Of a stretch of DNA of 64,000 nucleotides, positions 24,039-33,436 are shown piece by piece. The notes under the pieces were generated by a model, which was not told where the DNA came from, searched no databases, and saw only the letters and a list, made by a program, of their open reading frames with translations. Each line of letters starts with the position of its first letter. The stretch's first letter is position 1. Origin of the DNA: Paenibacillus urinalis (GTDB taxonomy: Bacteria; Bacillota; Bacilli; Paenibacillales; Paenibacillaceae); the NCBI RefSeq assembly GCF_028747985.1, contig NZ_CP118108.1, positions 2,237,501 to 2,301,500 of the forward strand, read 5' to 3'. The translations under genes and the position numbers were made by a program.

Positions 24039-25838
24039 ATGTCCAAAATTTTAACTCGCCAAGAAGTAGAACTTGAAGCAACATGGAATTTGAAAGATAT
24101 CTTTGAGACGAAGGAAGCTTGGGAGAAGGAACTAAACGATGTCCAGCAAGACATTGCCTCTGTCACACAATACGAAGGAAGATTGAAAGAAGGCCCGGAT
24201 GTGCTTCTTGCCTGCCTGATCGCACAAGAGGAACTCCAGGGTAGAATGAGCAGAGTTGGTGCTTATGCCCAGCTGGATTTGGCAGGAGACAGCATTAATC
24301 CCGATAATCAGATCAGCGCAGCTAGAGCCCGGGATGCTGCTTCGTCAATGAGCTCAGCGCTATCCTTTGTTAAGTCCGAAATTCTGTCTCTTCCAGATGG
24401 AATCATCGGGGAATACATAGAGAAACAACCTGAACTGAAAGATTTTGAACGCAGTCTGGGGCTGCTTCTGAAGACCAAGCCGCATCGACTCAGTGCAGAA
24501 ACAGAAAAAGTGCTTACCTCATTTGGAGAAGTATTGGGAGCGCCTTATCGCATATATGAACGAAGCAAATTGGCGGATATGACTTTCCGTACAGCAGAAG
24601 ACGGACGAGGAGAGGAAGTACCGGTATCATTTGCCCTGTATGAGAATAAGTATGTAGAATCCGCAGACACGGATTTGCGCCGTAATGCATTTCGTGCATT
24701 CAGTGAAACGCTCCACAAATACCGTAACACCTTCGCTGAGGCATATGGTACAGAAGTGAAGCGTCAGGTAATTGAATCACGTCTGCGCGGGTATGATTCA
24801 GTTACCGAGATGCTATTAACGCCCCAGCAAGTGACAACGGAGATGTATCACAACATTCTTGATATCTTGCAGGAAGAGCTTGCCCCTCATATGCGAAGAT
24901 ACGCCGCGCTTAAGAAAAAGGTGCTGAATTTAGATGAGATGACGTTTGCTGATCTGAAAGCTCCGCTCGATCCTGATTTCAGTCCAGGTATTACTTTTCA
25001 GGAAGCCGGGGATCTCATTAAGGAAGCCTTGTCTATTCTAGGGCCTGAGTACGGAGAGATCGTAGCGGATGCATTCGCAAACCGATGGGTGGATTATGCA
25101 GACAATGCAGGAAAACGAACGGGTGCCTTCTGTATGTCGATCCCCGGTGTGCATTCCTATATCTTGATCAGCTGGGCAGATAATATGCGAGGTGCATTTA
25201 CGCTTGCTCATGAAGTAGGGCATGCGGGACACCTGATGCTCGCGAACAAGTATCAGCGTCCGACCAACTCCAGGCCTTCACTTTATTTCATCGAAGCGCC
25301 TTCGACTATGAACGAGCTGCTCCTGGCAGATCACTTGCTGCAGCGTTCTCAAGATCCAAGAATGCGCCGCTGGGTTATATCACAGCTGCTAGGCACTTAT
25401 TTCCATAACTTTGTAACGCATCTGCTCGAAGGAGAGCTCCAGCGCCAGGTTTATGACCTCGCGATGAGTAATGTACCGCTGACGGCTGTTAAGCTGTGCG
25501 AGCTCAAAGGAAATATTCTGTCCAGCTTCTGGGGAGAAGGGGTTGTCATTGATGATCATGCAAAATTGACTTGGATGCGCCAGCCGCATTACTACATGAG
25601 CTTGTACCCTTATACCTATGCTGCAGGCTTAACGGCTTCAACGGCTGTAGCCCAGTTGATCCGTGAAGAAGGACAGCCGGCTGTTGATCGCTGGTTAGAG
25701 GTTCTCAAAGCAGGTGGTTCCATGAGCCCGCTGGAGCTGATGAAGCTGGCAGGAGTTGATATGACGCGTCCCGATCCGATTCGAAGTGCGGCAGCGTACG
25801 TCGGCTCACTGATCGATGAATTAGAGAGCCTGTATTAA
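24039..25838 (+). CDS. pepF: Oligoendopeptidase F
   Basis: ATG 24039, with a strong AGGAGAGGTG upstream; 599 residues, standard for M3B PepF. A cytosolic zinc metallopeptidase cleaving short peptides. The N-terminal half is helical (ATWNLKDIFETKEAWEKEL is the usual opening). The zinc motif LAHEVGHAGH has its first His at about 391, and the third ligand Glu lies in FIEAPSTMNELLLADHLL. The C-terminal YPYTYAAGLTAS is conserved in the family. It may be transcribed with the DUF2500 gene 24 bases downstream. Confidence 0.95.
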   Translation: MSKILTRQEVELEATWNLKDIFETKEAWEKELNDVQQDIASVTQYEGRLKEGPDVLLACLIAQEELQGRMSRVGAYAQLDLAGDSINPDNQISAARARDAASSMSSALSFVKSEILSLPDGIIGEYIEKQPELKDFERSLGLLLKTKPHRLSAETEKVLTSFGEVLGAPYRIYERSKLADMTFRTAEDGRGEEVPVSFALYENKYVESADTDLRRNAFRAFSETLHKYRNTFAEAYGTEVKRQVIESRLRGYDSVTEMLLTPQQVTTEMYHNILDILQEELAPHMRRYAALKKKVLNLDEMTFADLKAPLDPDFSPGITFQEAGDLIKEALSILGPEYGEIVADAFANRWVDYADNAGKRTGAFCMSIPGVHSYILISWADNMRGAFTLAHEVGHAGHLMLANKYQRPTNSRPSLYFIEAPSTMNELLLADHLLQRSQDPRMRRWVISQLLGTYFHNFVTHLLEGELQRQVYDLAMSNVPLTAVKLCELKGNILSSFWGEGVVIDDHAKLTWMRQPHYYMSLYPYTYAAGLTASTAVAQLIREEGQPAVDRWLEVLKAGGSMSPLELMKLAGVDMTRPDPIRSAAAYVGSLIDELESLY

Positions 25839-25862
25839 TCATAGAGAGAGGTCGTCGAGAAG

Positions 25863-26333
25863 GTGTTTAGTTCTAGACAGATTATAAATGTAGAGCCAGT
25901 CCATATGAGGACATTATTTAATGAGTTTCCAGATATACATGGTGATGGATTCTCCGGTGGTTTCCTGGGTGGAGCGCCGCCATTGTTCTCTATTTTCTTC
26001 ACAGTGATTGTATTAGTCATTGGAGGGACCATACTATATGCGATCATTAACGGAATCCGTGTGTGGAGTAAGAATAACGCCGCAGAGCGAATGACAGAAG
26101 AAGCACGGGTGCTGGCGAGAAGAACGTATGTGAGCGGAGGATCAGGCGATTCAAGCGCAAGAACGAGTTATTATATAACCTTTGAGCATGCAGATGGACA
26201 GCGTACTGAGCTGCAGCTGAGGGCTGAGGATTACGGATTGATTGTCGAGGGTGACCGCGGCATATTGAGCTACCAAGGAACCAGATTTCTTGGATTTGAG
26301 AGACTCCGTCCCACAAGCTCAGAGCAGATCTAA
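25863..26333 (+). CDS. DUF2500 domain membrane protein
   Basis: GTG 25863 gives 156 residues; its ribosome binding site is weak, and ATG 25908 (MRTLFNEF) is a possible alternative. A single membrane helix (IFFTVIVLVIGGTILYAII) at about 44-62 is followed by a domain with VLARRTYVSGG, RTSYYITFEHADGQRTEL, YGLIVEGDRGILSYQGTRFL and GFER. The tail is diagnostic of DUF2500, a beta-rich membrane-anchored family of unknown role. It follows pepF closely and ends at a terminator. Confidence 0.85.
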   Translation: MFSSRQIINVEPVHMRTLFNEFPDIHGDGFSGGFLGGAPPLFSIFFTVIVLVIGGTILYAIINGIRVWSKNNAAERMTEEARVLARRTYVSGGSGDSSARTSYYITFEHADGQRTELQLRAEDYGLIVEGDRGILSYQGTRFLGFERLRPTSSEQI

Positions 26334-26343
26334 TAGAAGTCGA

Positions 26344-26383
26344 AGAGGAAGCAGCCCGTTAAGGGAAGCTCCTCTTTTTTTCT
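26344..26383 (+). terminator. Terminator after the DUF2500 gene
   Basis: AGAGGAAGC pairs with GCTCCTCT with one bulged base, followed by seven T residues at about 26377-26383. Confidence 0.75.
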
Positions 26384-26437
26384 ATATTTTTTTGCCTAAA
26401 TTGCTGTCAAAAATCATGTGCGAGACTTATTTGACGA

Positions 26438-27298
26438 TCAAAGTACAGCCTCGTGTGGCTCTGCTCCGATCCAGTCAAACATGCGTGCTATGGCAGCCTG
26501 ATGCAGCTCCTGAGGAAAATGATGACCAAGTCCTTCATATCGATGAAAATCCACATCATCTCGTGAATGGTTTAATCGTTCGAACATTTTTTCTCCCTGA
26601 CTAAAAGAGACCTGTACGTCATCTGTTCCATGCACGATCAGAATCGGACAAGGGATCTGTTCCGCGATTGCGAGAGGAGAGCGCTCCAGGTAAGCATCGG
26701 GATTCTTCCAGGGAGGACCTCCAATGACCCGTTTGAATGTTCGTCTGAGGTCAACTCGATCCTCATAGGTCTGCGTCATGTCAGATACTCCGCTCCACAA
26801 GACAAGCTTATGTATACTCGGCATCTCTACAGCAGTATAGGCTGCATTAATCGCCCCTCTAGAGAAGCCCATAATACTGATCTGTTCGGGATCAACGAAG
26901 GGGAGCTCAGACAATAGCCGCACTGCAGCGTATACATCATGTTTATCCTCTCCGCCAAATAAATCCCGGCCCTCACCGCCTTCTGTCCCACGATAAGAAG
27001 GAGCAAATACGATGTGATCGTGCTTCGAGAATTCCTCAACCCAATGGGTTCTCACCTTGCCGAAGTTGCCGATTCCGCCGCGGCAATAGATAAATACCGG
27101 CCACTTTTTTGATGTAAGCTCTGTATTGGTTTCTTGATGCAAGGTACTCGTCAATTGAATGGCAGGCTGCTCATTCGAACTAAATCTGCCGTGCAGCAAA
27201 TCTCTTGCCGCTGATTCCGATAACTGATATCCCAAGGGCAGGCTGAGATATCCTTTGACCTGAAGTCCCTGGGACGGATATGTAACATGATAGATCAT
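26438..27298 (-). CDS. Alpha/beta hydrolase, prolyl oligopeptidase-like (S9)
   Basis: ATG 27298 has AAAGGTGA about ten bases upstream; in-frame GTG 27313 and ATG 27310 overlap or abut that site. 286 residues. An alpha/beta hydrolase of the dienelactone/S9 type: an oxyanion-region IYCRGGIGNFGKVRT, the nucleophile elbow IMGFSRGAINAAY (Ser in G-F-S-R-G), the acid in PILIVHGTDDVQVSF and the His in LGHHFPQELH. It lacks the beta-propeller of true prolyl oligopeptidases, so it is probably an esterase or small peptidase. A second, unrelated hydrolase gene lies just upstream on the same strand. Confidence 0.87.
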   Translation of the reverse strand: MIYHVTYPSQGLQVKGYLSLPLGYQLSESAARDLLHGRFSSNEQPAIQLTSTLHQETNTELTSKKWPVFIYCRGGIGNFGKVRTHWVEEFSKHDHIVFAPSYRGTEGGEGRDLFGGEDKHDVYAAVRLLSELPFVDPEQISIMGFSRGAINAAYTAVEMPSIHKLVLWSGVSDMTQTYEDRVDLRRTFKRVIGGPPWKNPDAYLERSPLAIAEQIPCPILIVHGTDDVQVSFSQGEKMFERLNHSRDDVDFHRYEGLGHHFPQELHQAAIARMFDWIGAEPHEAVL

Positions 27299-27387
27299 CG
27301 CTTGTCTCATCACCTTTGGTCTAGTTGTTTAGCTTGTATATTATACCCTTGTTCTCATGGTGATTAAACGAAAGAACGATGATCTCT

Positions 27388-28212
27388 TCAGCGATTTTTC
27401 AAAAAAGACAGCAGGGTAGATAGAAATCTTTCCTTTTCGTCATATATAAGATGATGTCCGCTTTGCTCAAATCGGTAGATCAGTGAGCCCGGAATTTCCT
27501 GCTGGATGGCTACGGCCGCTGTGAAGGGAACGATTTGATCATGAATACCGTGGAATATGCCTGTAGGCACCTCGATATATGTCATATCCTCTAATAAATC
27601 TTCATCTCGGAGTGCGACTGCGGTTTGAATAAGTGCGTACGACGCGCTCTCCATACAATTGTGCAAAAACCAATTCCGATACTCTGGACTGACATAACGA
27701 TGAAATAGTGTTCCTGAGAAATCAGTGATCGCTTGCGGCAGATCTTGATGGAGCTGATCAATCAGCTGATCAAGCATTGGAAGCGGAATGCCGTAGGTTG
27801 ATGACTCTTCTCTTTTGGCAAAGGCAGGGGCCGCTGCGGACACCAGTATAAGCTTATCAATTTTTGAGCCATGATGATATTTGGACATATATCGAATCGC
27901 GATCGAACCACCCAGTGAGTATCCGACGAGGGTTACATTCTTCAGATCCAGCATATCAATAACGACGGACAGGTCTTCTGCCATTCGATCATAATGATAA
28001 CCATGCCAAGGCTTATCGGATTTGCCAAAACCTCTAAAATCGAGGCCGATACAGCGGAACCGGTGATGAGGGAGGATCTGATAAGCATAGTCAAAGACAC
28101 GATGATTGCCCGGCCACCCGTGCAGGAACATGAGGGTATGTCCATTTCCGCCATCCTGTGGACGCAGGTCTTCAACATACAGATTTACACCGGATTCCAC
28201 TTCAATGAACAT
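27388..28212 (-). CDS. Alpha/beta fold hydrolase
   Basis: ATG 28212 follows AAGGAGTGAG at nine bases; an earlier ATG at 28236 lies before that site. 274 residues. FLHGWPGNHRVFDYAYQILP is the oxyanion HGxP region, GFGKSDKP the typical loop, LVGYSLGGSIAIRYM the nucleophile elbow (Ser in G-Y-S-L-G-G), IFHGIHDQIVPF the acid and SGHHLIYDEKERF the catalytic His. This is the common epoxide hydrolase/haloperoxidase-like group; the substrate is unknown. It is transcribed away from the rhamnose operon, sharing the 313-base intergenic region. Confidence 0.88.
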   Translation of the reverse strand: MFIEVESGVNLYVEDLRPQDGGNGHTLMFLHGWPGNHRVFDYAYQILPHHRFRCIGLDFRGFGKSDKPWHGYHYDRMAEDLSVVIDMLDLKNVTLVGYSLGGSIAIRYMSKYHHGSKIDKLILVSAAAPAFAKREESSTYGIPLPMLDQLIDQLHQDLPQAITDFSGTLFHRYVSPEYRNWFLHNCMESASYALIQTAVALRDEDLLEDMTYIEVPTGIFHGIHDQIVPFTAAVAIQQEIPGSLIYRFEQSGHHLIYDEKERFLSTLLSFLKNR

Positions 28213-28385
28213 GCTGTACTCACTCCTTCTAATCAAAATAGTAAACTCAGCTTACTCTATTCCTAATTTATGCGCAGTGTAAATGGACAATGCGGGAGAG
28301 TTGCAGCTGGTACCTTCTTTATCGTGTATGTCGGATGTTCGTGCGATACATGTGCTCCGATAAAAAAATAGATTTATTCTTCGAA

Positions 28386-28424
28386 ACAAACATAAAATAT
28401 GTTGTTTTTATTTGTTTGTATAAT
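28386..28424 (+). promoter_or_regulatory. Inverted repeat and -10-like box upstream of rhaD
   Basis: ACAAACA (28386-28392) and TGTTTGT (28413-28419) form an inverted repeat with a 20-base spacer, and a consensus TATAAT (28419-28424) abuts the right arm. No good -35 is present. This is a candidate binding site for the DeoR-type RhaR or a promoter needing activation. The region 28213-28525 otherwise holds only this, a second -10-like TATACT (28469-28474) and the cre site. Confidence 0.4.
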
Positions 28425-28477
28425 AAATTTTCTTAAAAATAATCATATTCAAACCAAAATAAAAGTGATATACTCCA

Positions 28478-28491
28478 ATTAAGCGTTTACA
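28478..28491 (+). promoter_or_regulatory. cre-like site (CcpA) before rhaD
   Basis: ATTAAGCGTTTACA matches the cre consensus TGWAARCGYTWNCA at 12 of 14 positions, including the central CG. It is 35 bases upstream of the rhaD start codon, downstream of the likely -10 boxes, where CcpA binding would block transcription in the presence of preferred sugars. Confidence 0.65.
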
Positions 28492-28525
28492 ACAGTACAA
28501 AAACAACATTTTGGGAGGATCGATC

Positions 28526-30595
28526 ATGGTTCAGAATCTGTGGGATGAATCCAATGCAGGACAATTAAAGGAAGGGCTCGAAAGGTTAGTTTATCGTTCG
28601 AATCTGATTGGTTCGGATCGGAGGGTGTGCAACTGGGGAGGCGGCAACACTTCCAGCAAGACGGTTATCCAAGATTTTCGTGGCAGAGATGTTGAGGTTA
28701 TGTATGTTAAGGGCAGCGGATCGGATCTGGCAACGATGAAGGCGGGTCATTTCACCGGTCTTCGGCTCGACGATATTAGACCGCTGATGGAGAGAGAGGA
28801 AATGACGGACGAGGATATGGTTGCTTATCTGGCCAACTGTATGATTGATGCGAAGCATCCGCGTGCCTCCATTGAAACGCTGCTGCATGCCTTTATACCA
28901 CATCCTCATGTTGATCATACACACCCGGATTCCATCATCAGCATCTGCTGTGCGGATAACGGCCGTGAAATAGCGAAGGAAATCTTCGGAGACCGGTTTG
29001 TATGGGTTTCCTATGTTCGTCCAGGATTTACGTTATCCAAGATGATTGTTGAAGGCGTCATTAATAACCCGCAGGCTGAACTTGTTCTTATGGAGAAGCA
29101 TGGACTGGTTACATGGGGAAGCACTTCAGAGGAAGCTTATGCGAAGACCATCAGCGTCATTAATGAAGCAGAGAGCTATATTGAGTCCAAAATAGATGAG
29201 ACTAGTCTGTTCGGAGGAGCCCAACATGACGCACTGCCTCAACAGGTCAGAAAGGATATTGCAGCACAGATGATGCCGCTCATTCGCGGAGCTGTCAGCG
29301 ACGAGAAGAAGATGATCTTGACCTATGACGATGCAGAAGATGTGCTGCAGTTCGTAAATGGCAGAGATTCTGCCGAGCTGTCTCAGATTGGTGCCGCCTG
29401 TCCGGATCATTTAGTACATACCAAGGTTGTTCCCCTCTTCGTGAACTGGACTCCAGATGAAGGGGATGTTGAAGGACTTAAGGAGCTGTTAGGCTCAGCC
29501 ATCAAGGATTATAAAGCGTATTATGAACAGTACTTCGAACGTAATAAGCATGAAGGGGACATCATGTTCGAAGCCGCGCCGCGGGTCATTCTTATTCCTG
29601 GTATCGGAATGATTAACACAGGAAAGAGCTGGACTAATTCCAAAGTAAGCGGTGCCCTGTATCATCGTGCGATAGCTGTTATGAGAGTAGCTACTACGCT
29701 AGGCCAGTTCGTGTCGCTTAGTGAGAACGAATCCTACAATGTGGAATACTGGCCGCTGGAGCTGTACAAATTGTCGCTTGCGCCGGCAGAGACCGAGTTC
29801 TCTAGGAAAGTAGCTCTTATTACAGGTGGAGCTGGAGGCATCGGCAGTGAAACCGCAAGACTGCTTGTATCTGAAGGTGCCCACGTTGTACTTGCCGATC
29901 TGAATTTGGAAGGTGCTCAGAAGGTAGCTGACGAACTAAACAGCCAGTACGGCGAACAGCGGGCAATTCCAGTTCAGATGGATGTAACCAGTGAAGAGCA
30001 GATTCAGAGAGCATATGCTGAAACTGCACTGACCTACGGCGGAGTTGATATTATTGTGAATAATGCCGGTCTGGCCACGTCCAGTCCATTTGATGAAACA
30101 TCTCTTAAGGAATGGAACCTCAATATCAATGTGCTCGGAACAGGATATTTTCTGGTCGCACGCGAAGCCTTTAAGCTAATGAAGGAACAGGGCATTGGAG
30201 GAAGCATGGTGTTTATCGGCTCCAAAAATTCCATCTATGCCGGTAAGAATGTCACGGCCTACAGCTCAGCCAAAGCACTTGAAGCTCATCTCGCCCGCTG
30301 CATCGCAGCCGAAGGCGGAGAATATGGTATTCGTGTCAATACGATTTTGCCGGATGCCATTCTGCAGGGGTCTGCAATCTGGAATTCCAACTGGCGCAAT
30401 GAGCGAGCGGCGGCTTATGGTATTGAGCCAGATCAGCTGGAGGAGCATTATCGCAAGCGTACCACACTGCTCGTCAACATTTACCCTAGGGATATAGCCG
30501 AAGGTGTTGCTTTCTTTGCCTCATCGAAGGCCGAGAAAACAACAGGCTGCATGCTCACCATTGACGGTGGAGTCCCGGCTGCATTTACACGTTAA
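28526..30595 (+). CDS. rhaD: Bifunctional rhamnulose-1-phosphate aldolase / lactaldehyde dehydrogenase
   Basis: ATG 28526 follows TTGGGAGG; 689 residues. Residues 1-420 are a class II aldolase domain (NWGGGNTSSKT, zinc-binding HPHVDHTHPD, LVLMEKHGLVTWG) that splits rhamnulose 1-phosphate into dihydroxyacetone phosphate and L-lactaldehyde. Residues about 430-689 are a short-chain dehydrogenase with ALITGGAGGIGSET (NAD-binding TGxxxGIG), NNAG and the active-site Ser-Tyr-x-x-x-Lys region ending AYSSAKALEAH. By knowledge of RhaEW-type fusions it oxidises lactaldehyde to lactate. The downstream lut genes take up that lactate. Confidence 0.95.
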   Translation: MVQNLWDESNAGQLKEGLERLVYRSNLIGSDRRVCNWGGGNTSSKTVIQDFRGRDVEVMYVKGSGSDLATMKAGHFTGLRLDDIRPLMEREEMTDEDMVAYLANCMIDAKHPRASIETLLHAFIPHPHVDHTHPDSIISICCADNGREIAKEIFGDRFVWVSYVRPGFTLSKMIVEGVINNPQAELVLMEKHGLVTWGSTSEEAYAKTISVINEAESYIESKIDETSLFGGAQHDALPQQVRKDIAAQMMPLIRGAVSDEKKMILTYDDAEDVLQFVNGRDSAELSQIGAACPDHLVHTKVVPLFVNWTPDEGDVEGLKELLGSAIKDYKAYYEQYFERNKHEGDIMFEAAPRVILIPGIGMINTGKSWTNSKVSGALYHRAIAVMRVATTLGQFVSLSENESYNVEYWPLELYKLSLAPAETEFSRKVALITGGAGGIGSETARLLVSEGAHVVLADLNLEGAQKVADELNSQYGEQRAIPVQMDVTSEEQIQRAYAETALTYGGVDIIVNNAGLATSSPFDETSLKEWNLNINVLGTGYFLVAREAFKLMKEQGIGGSMVFIGSKNSIYAGKNVTAYSSAKALEAHLARCIAAEGGEYGIRVNTILPDAILQGSAIWNSNWRNERAAAYGIEPDQLEEHYRKRTTLLVNIYPRDIAEGVAFFASSKAEKTTGCMLTIDGGVPAAFTR

Positions 30596-30620
30596 ATCTT
30601 CAGTTTGATGTTCGATACAC

Positions 30621-30683
30621 CGCGCACCTCGGAGGAGGCAAAATATACGGTTTGAACTAACTCATACTTCTTCCGAGTGCGCG
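30621..30683 (+). other. Intergenic stem-loop between rhaD and rhaI
   Basis: CGCGCACCTCGGAGGAG (30621-30637) is complementary to the stretch 30667-30683, which ends CTTCCGAGTGCGCG, with few mismatches; the loop is about 29 bases. It is followed by mixed T-rich sequence rather than a clean T-run, so it may be a partial terminator or an mRNA-stabilising element that sets relative expression of rhaD and the genes below. Confidence 0.55.
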
Positions 30684-30725
30684 ATACATTTTCTTTTATC
30701 ACATATGATCAAAGGAGAGGTCCTG

Positions 30726-31946
30726 ATGACGGATAAAGCTTATGCATTGTTTGAGGAGCAGCAAACGGCAAGGGGAATTGATGTAGAGGCAGTCAAGCGC
30801 AAAATCAAGCAGTTCAAGATTGAAACACCATCTTGGGGTTATGGTGATTCGGGAACACGCTTCAAAGTATTTCAGAAGGAAGGTGTGCCGAGAGATCCAT
30901 TCGAGAAAATGGAGGATGCGGCGATTGTTCATCGCCTGACTGGCCTTGCTCCAACCGTAGCCATTCATATTCCTTGGGATAAGGTGGGGGATTACGGCAA
31001 GCTTCGTTCCCATGCGGAGAGCCTGGGACTTCAGATCGGAGCAGTGAACCCGAATCTTTTTCAAGAAGACGACTATATGCTCGGAAGTGTAACGAACAGT
31101 GATGCGGCTGTGCGCCGTAAGGCAACGGACCATCTTCTTGAATGCGTTGACATTGCGAAGGAAACAGGCTCTCGTGATCTTAGCCTTTGGTTTGCAGATG
31201 GGACCAACTATCCGGGGCAGGGTGACATCCGGCAGCGAAAAAACTGGATGCAGGAAGCTTTATCCGAAATGTATAAAGCGCTTACGAAGGATATGCGGAT
31301 GCTGATCGAATATAAATGCTTCGAGCCTGGATTCTATCATACGGATCTGGCGGACTGGGGCATGGCATACAATATGGCCTTGAAGCTGGGGGATCAGGCA
31401 CAGGTGCTCGTTGACACAGGTCATCATCTGCCCGGAGCGAATATTGAACACATTGTCGCCTATCTCATAGATGAGAAGCGATTAGGCGGATTCCATTTCA
31501 ACAGCCGTAAATATGCGGACGATGACTTAATCGTGGGAACTGTCAATCCTTATGAGCTGTTCCTTATCTTCTATCAAATTCTGAACGGGGCTGCGGATTC
31601 AGAAGAAGGCATCAGACGAGGAGTAGGCTCCATTGCATACATGCTGGATCAATCCCATAACATTGAGCAGAAAATACCGGCGATGATTCGTTCGGTGCTG
31701 AATGTTCAGTCTGCCTATGCCAAAGCACTTCTCATCGATCATAGAGAGGTGGCGGCAGCACAAGAGAAGAATGATGTACTGGCAGCTGAACATGCGATTC
31801 GCAAGGCATCTGAATTTGATGTGACCCCGCTGCTGCATGCGGTAAGAGAGGAAGAAGGCTTACCGATTGATCCGATGGAGGCTTATTTGACAAGCAGCTA
31901 TCCGGAGGAAATTAAGGCACGGGGTAAGGGAGGGGCGAGTTGGTGA
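30726..31946 (+). CDS. rhaI: L-rhamnose isomerase
   Basis: ATG 30726 is six bases after AAAGGAGAGG; an ATG at 30705 lies before that site. 406 residues. The sequence fits the TIM-barrel RhaI type: IETPSWGYGDSGTRFKVF at the start, VAIHIPWDKVGD, LSLWFADGTNYPGQGDI, then LIEYKCFEPGFYHTDLADWG and VLVDTGHHLPGANIE, whose His, Asp and Glu are metal or substrate ligands by family analogy. It converts L-rhamnose to L-rhamnulose. Its stop overlaps the rhaB start. Confidence 0.93.
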   Translation: MTDKAYALFEEQQTARGIDVEAVKRKIKQFKIETPSWGYGDSGTRFKVFQKEGVPRDPFEKMEDAAIVHRLTGLAPTVAIHIPWDKVGDYGKLRSHAESLGLQIGAVNPNLFQEDDYMLGSVTNSDAAVRRKATDHLLECVDIAKETGSRDLSLWFADGTNYPGQGDIRQRKNWMQEALSEMYKALTKDMRMLIEYKCFEPGFYHTDLADWGMAYNMALKLGDQAQVLVDTGHHLPGANIEHIVAYLIDEKRLGGFHFNSRKYADDDLIVGTVNPYELFLIFYQILNGAADSEEGIRRGVGSIAYMLDQSHNIEQKIPAMIRSVLNVQSAYAKALLIDHREVAAAQEKNDVLAAEHAIRKASEFDVTPLLHAVREEEGLPIDPMEAYLTSSYPEEIKARGKGGASW

Positions 31947-33421
31947 ACATTCTCGCCTATGATTTAGGAGCTTCAAGCGGTCGAGCAGTCCTTGGACTGC
32001 TGAGTGACTCTCGTATCCATATCAAGGAGATCCACCGCTTCTCTAATGATCCGGTTATGGCAGGAGAGCACTTGCACTGGGATATACTTAGGCTTCTTCA
32101 TGAGCTTAAGCAGGGTATGCTCAAAGTGAAGCTGCAGGGGGAGAAGATTACCAGCATAGGCATTGATTCTTGGGCGGTCGATTACGGACTCCTCAATCAG
32201 AACGGGGAACTGCTCGGAAATCCGTATCATTACCGCGACAAACGGACGGATGGTGTAATGGAGGAAGTGACCGCCAAGATTCCTGCAGAGCACATTTTTC
32301 GAAAGACAGGAATTCAATTCTTGCCCTTTAATACGATATATCAGCTTGCCGCTCTTAAGCGGCAGAACTCCTATATGCTGAAGGAAGCCGCCCACTTTCT
32401 GATGATTCCGGATCTGCTGCGGTTTTTCCTGACGGGAGAGAAATTCAACGAATTTACAAATGCCACAACAACCCAGCTGTTTAACCCTCGAACAGGGGAC
32501 TGGGATACGGAGCTGCTATACCGGATTGGTGTACCGGAAGAATGGTTCGGTAAGGTGCTGACTCCGGGATCGGATGCAGGTGAGCTGAGACCTTCCATAA
32601 TGCAGGAGCTGGGTATCCCTAGTGTTCGCTTTGTAGCAGTAGCTGAGCATGATACCGGTTCTGCAGTGGCTGCCGTGCCGGCAACAACACGATCATTCGC
32701 ATATCTTAGCTGCGGAACCTGGTCACTGATGGGAACAGAGGTGGAAGCCCCTGTCATTAATGAAACCTCTCAGCAGCTGAATTTCACGAATGAGGGCGGA
32801 GCTAATCATACTTATCGTTTACTCAAAAATATTATGGGACTCTGGATCTTTCAGGAGACGCTGCGAGAATTTAAACGTGCGGGTAAAGCGTACAGCTATG
32901 ATGAAATCTTAACACTTGCTCAAGAAGCTAAGCCTTTCCAACATTTTATAGATCCGGACGATCCGTCATTCTTGCCAGCAGGCACTATGACGGACCGCTT
33001 GGAAGACTACCTGATCAGAACCGGTCAAGGGTTACCGCAATCTGACGGGGAGATCGTTCGATGTATTCTTGAGAGCCTCGCCTTGAAATATAGGCATGTG
33101 CTTGATATGACAGAGCAGGTATCCGGACAGCAATTTGATGGTCTTCATATGGTGGGCGGAGGCATCAATAATAAGCTGCTGTGTGCTTGGACTGCAAGCG
33201 CGATTGGTAAACCCGTCTATGCAGGTCCTGTAGAGGCAAGTGCAATTGGTAATCTGGTTGTGCAGTGGATGAACCAGGGCATATTCAAGAGTGCGGCGGA
33301 GGCGCGGGCCGTTATACGCGATTCTTTTCCTGTCCTTACCTATGAGCCGGAGCATGCGGAAGCCTGGAGAGAGGCGTACAGCAGTTTTGCCAAATATACA
33401 GGTCTCGCTGCCTATGCTTAA
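31943..33421 (+). CDS. rhaB: Rhamnulokinase
   Basis: GTG 31943 overlaps the rhaI stop (GTGA) and has GGGAGGGGCGAG upstream; 492 residues. A FGGY-family kinase: MNILAYDLGASSGRAVLG is the phosphate 1 loop, SIGIDSWAVDYGLL the catalytic Asp region, LSCGTWSLMGTE and LHMVGGGINNKLLCAWTASA the ATP-binding motifs. It phosphorylates rhamnulose to rhamnulose 1-phosphate, the RhaD substrate. Confidence 0.96.
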   Translation: MNILAYDLGASSGRAVLGLLSDSRIHIKEIHRFSNDPVMAGEHLHWDILRLLHELKQGMLKVKLQGEKITSIGIDSWAVDYGLLNQNGELLGNPYHYRDKRTDGVMEEVTAKIPAEHIFRKTGIQFLPFNTIYQLAALKRQNSYMLKEAAHFLMIPDLLRFFLTGEKFNEFTNATTTQLFNPRTGDWDTELLYRIGVPEEWFGKVLTPGSDAGELRPSIMQELGIPSVRFVAVAEHDTGSAVAAVPATTRSFAYLSCGTWSLMGTEVEAPVINETSQQLNFTNEGGANHTYRLLKNIMGLWIFQETLREFKRAGKAYSYDEILTLAQEAKPFQHFIDPDDPSFLPAGTMTDRLEDYLIRTGQGLPQSDGEIVRCILESLALKYRHVLDMTEQVSGQQFDGLHMVGGGINNKLLCAWTASAIGKPVYAGPVEASAIGNLVVQWMNQGIFKSAAEARAVIRDSFPVLTYEPEHAEAWREAYSSFAKYTGLAAYA

Positions 33422-33436
33422 TCTGGGAGGAAGCCT

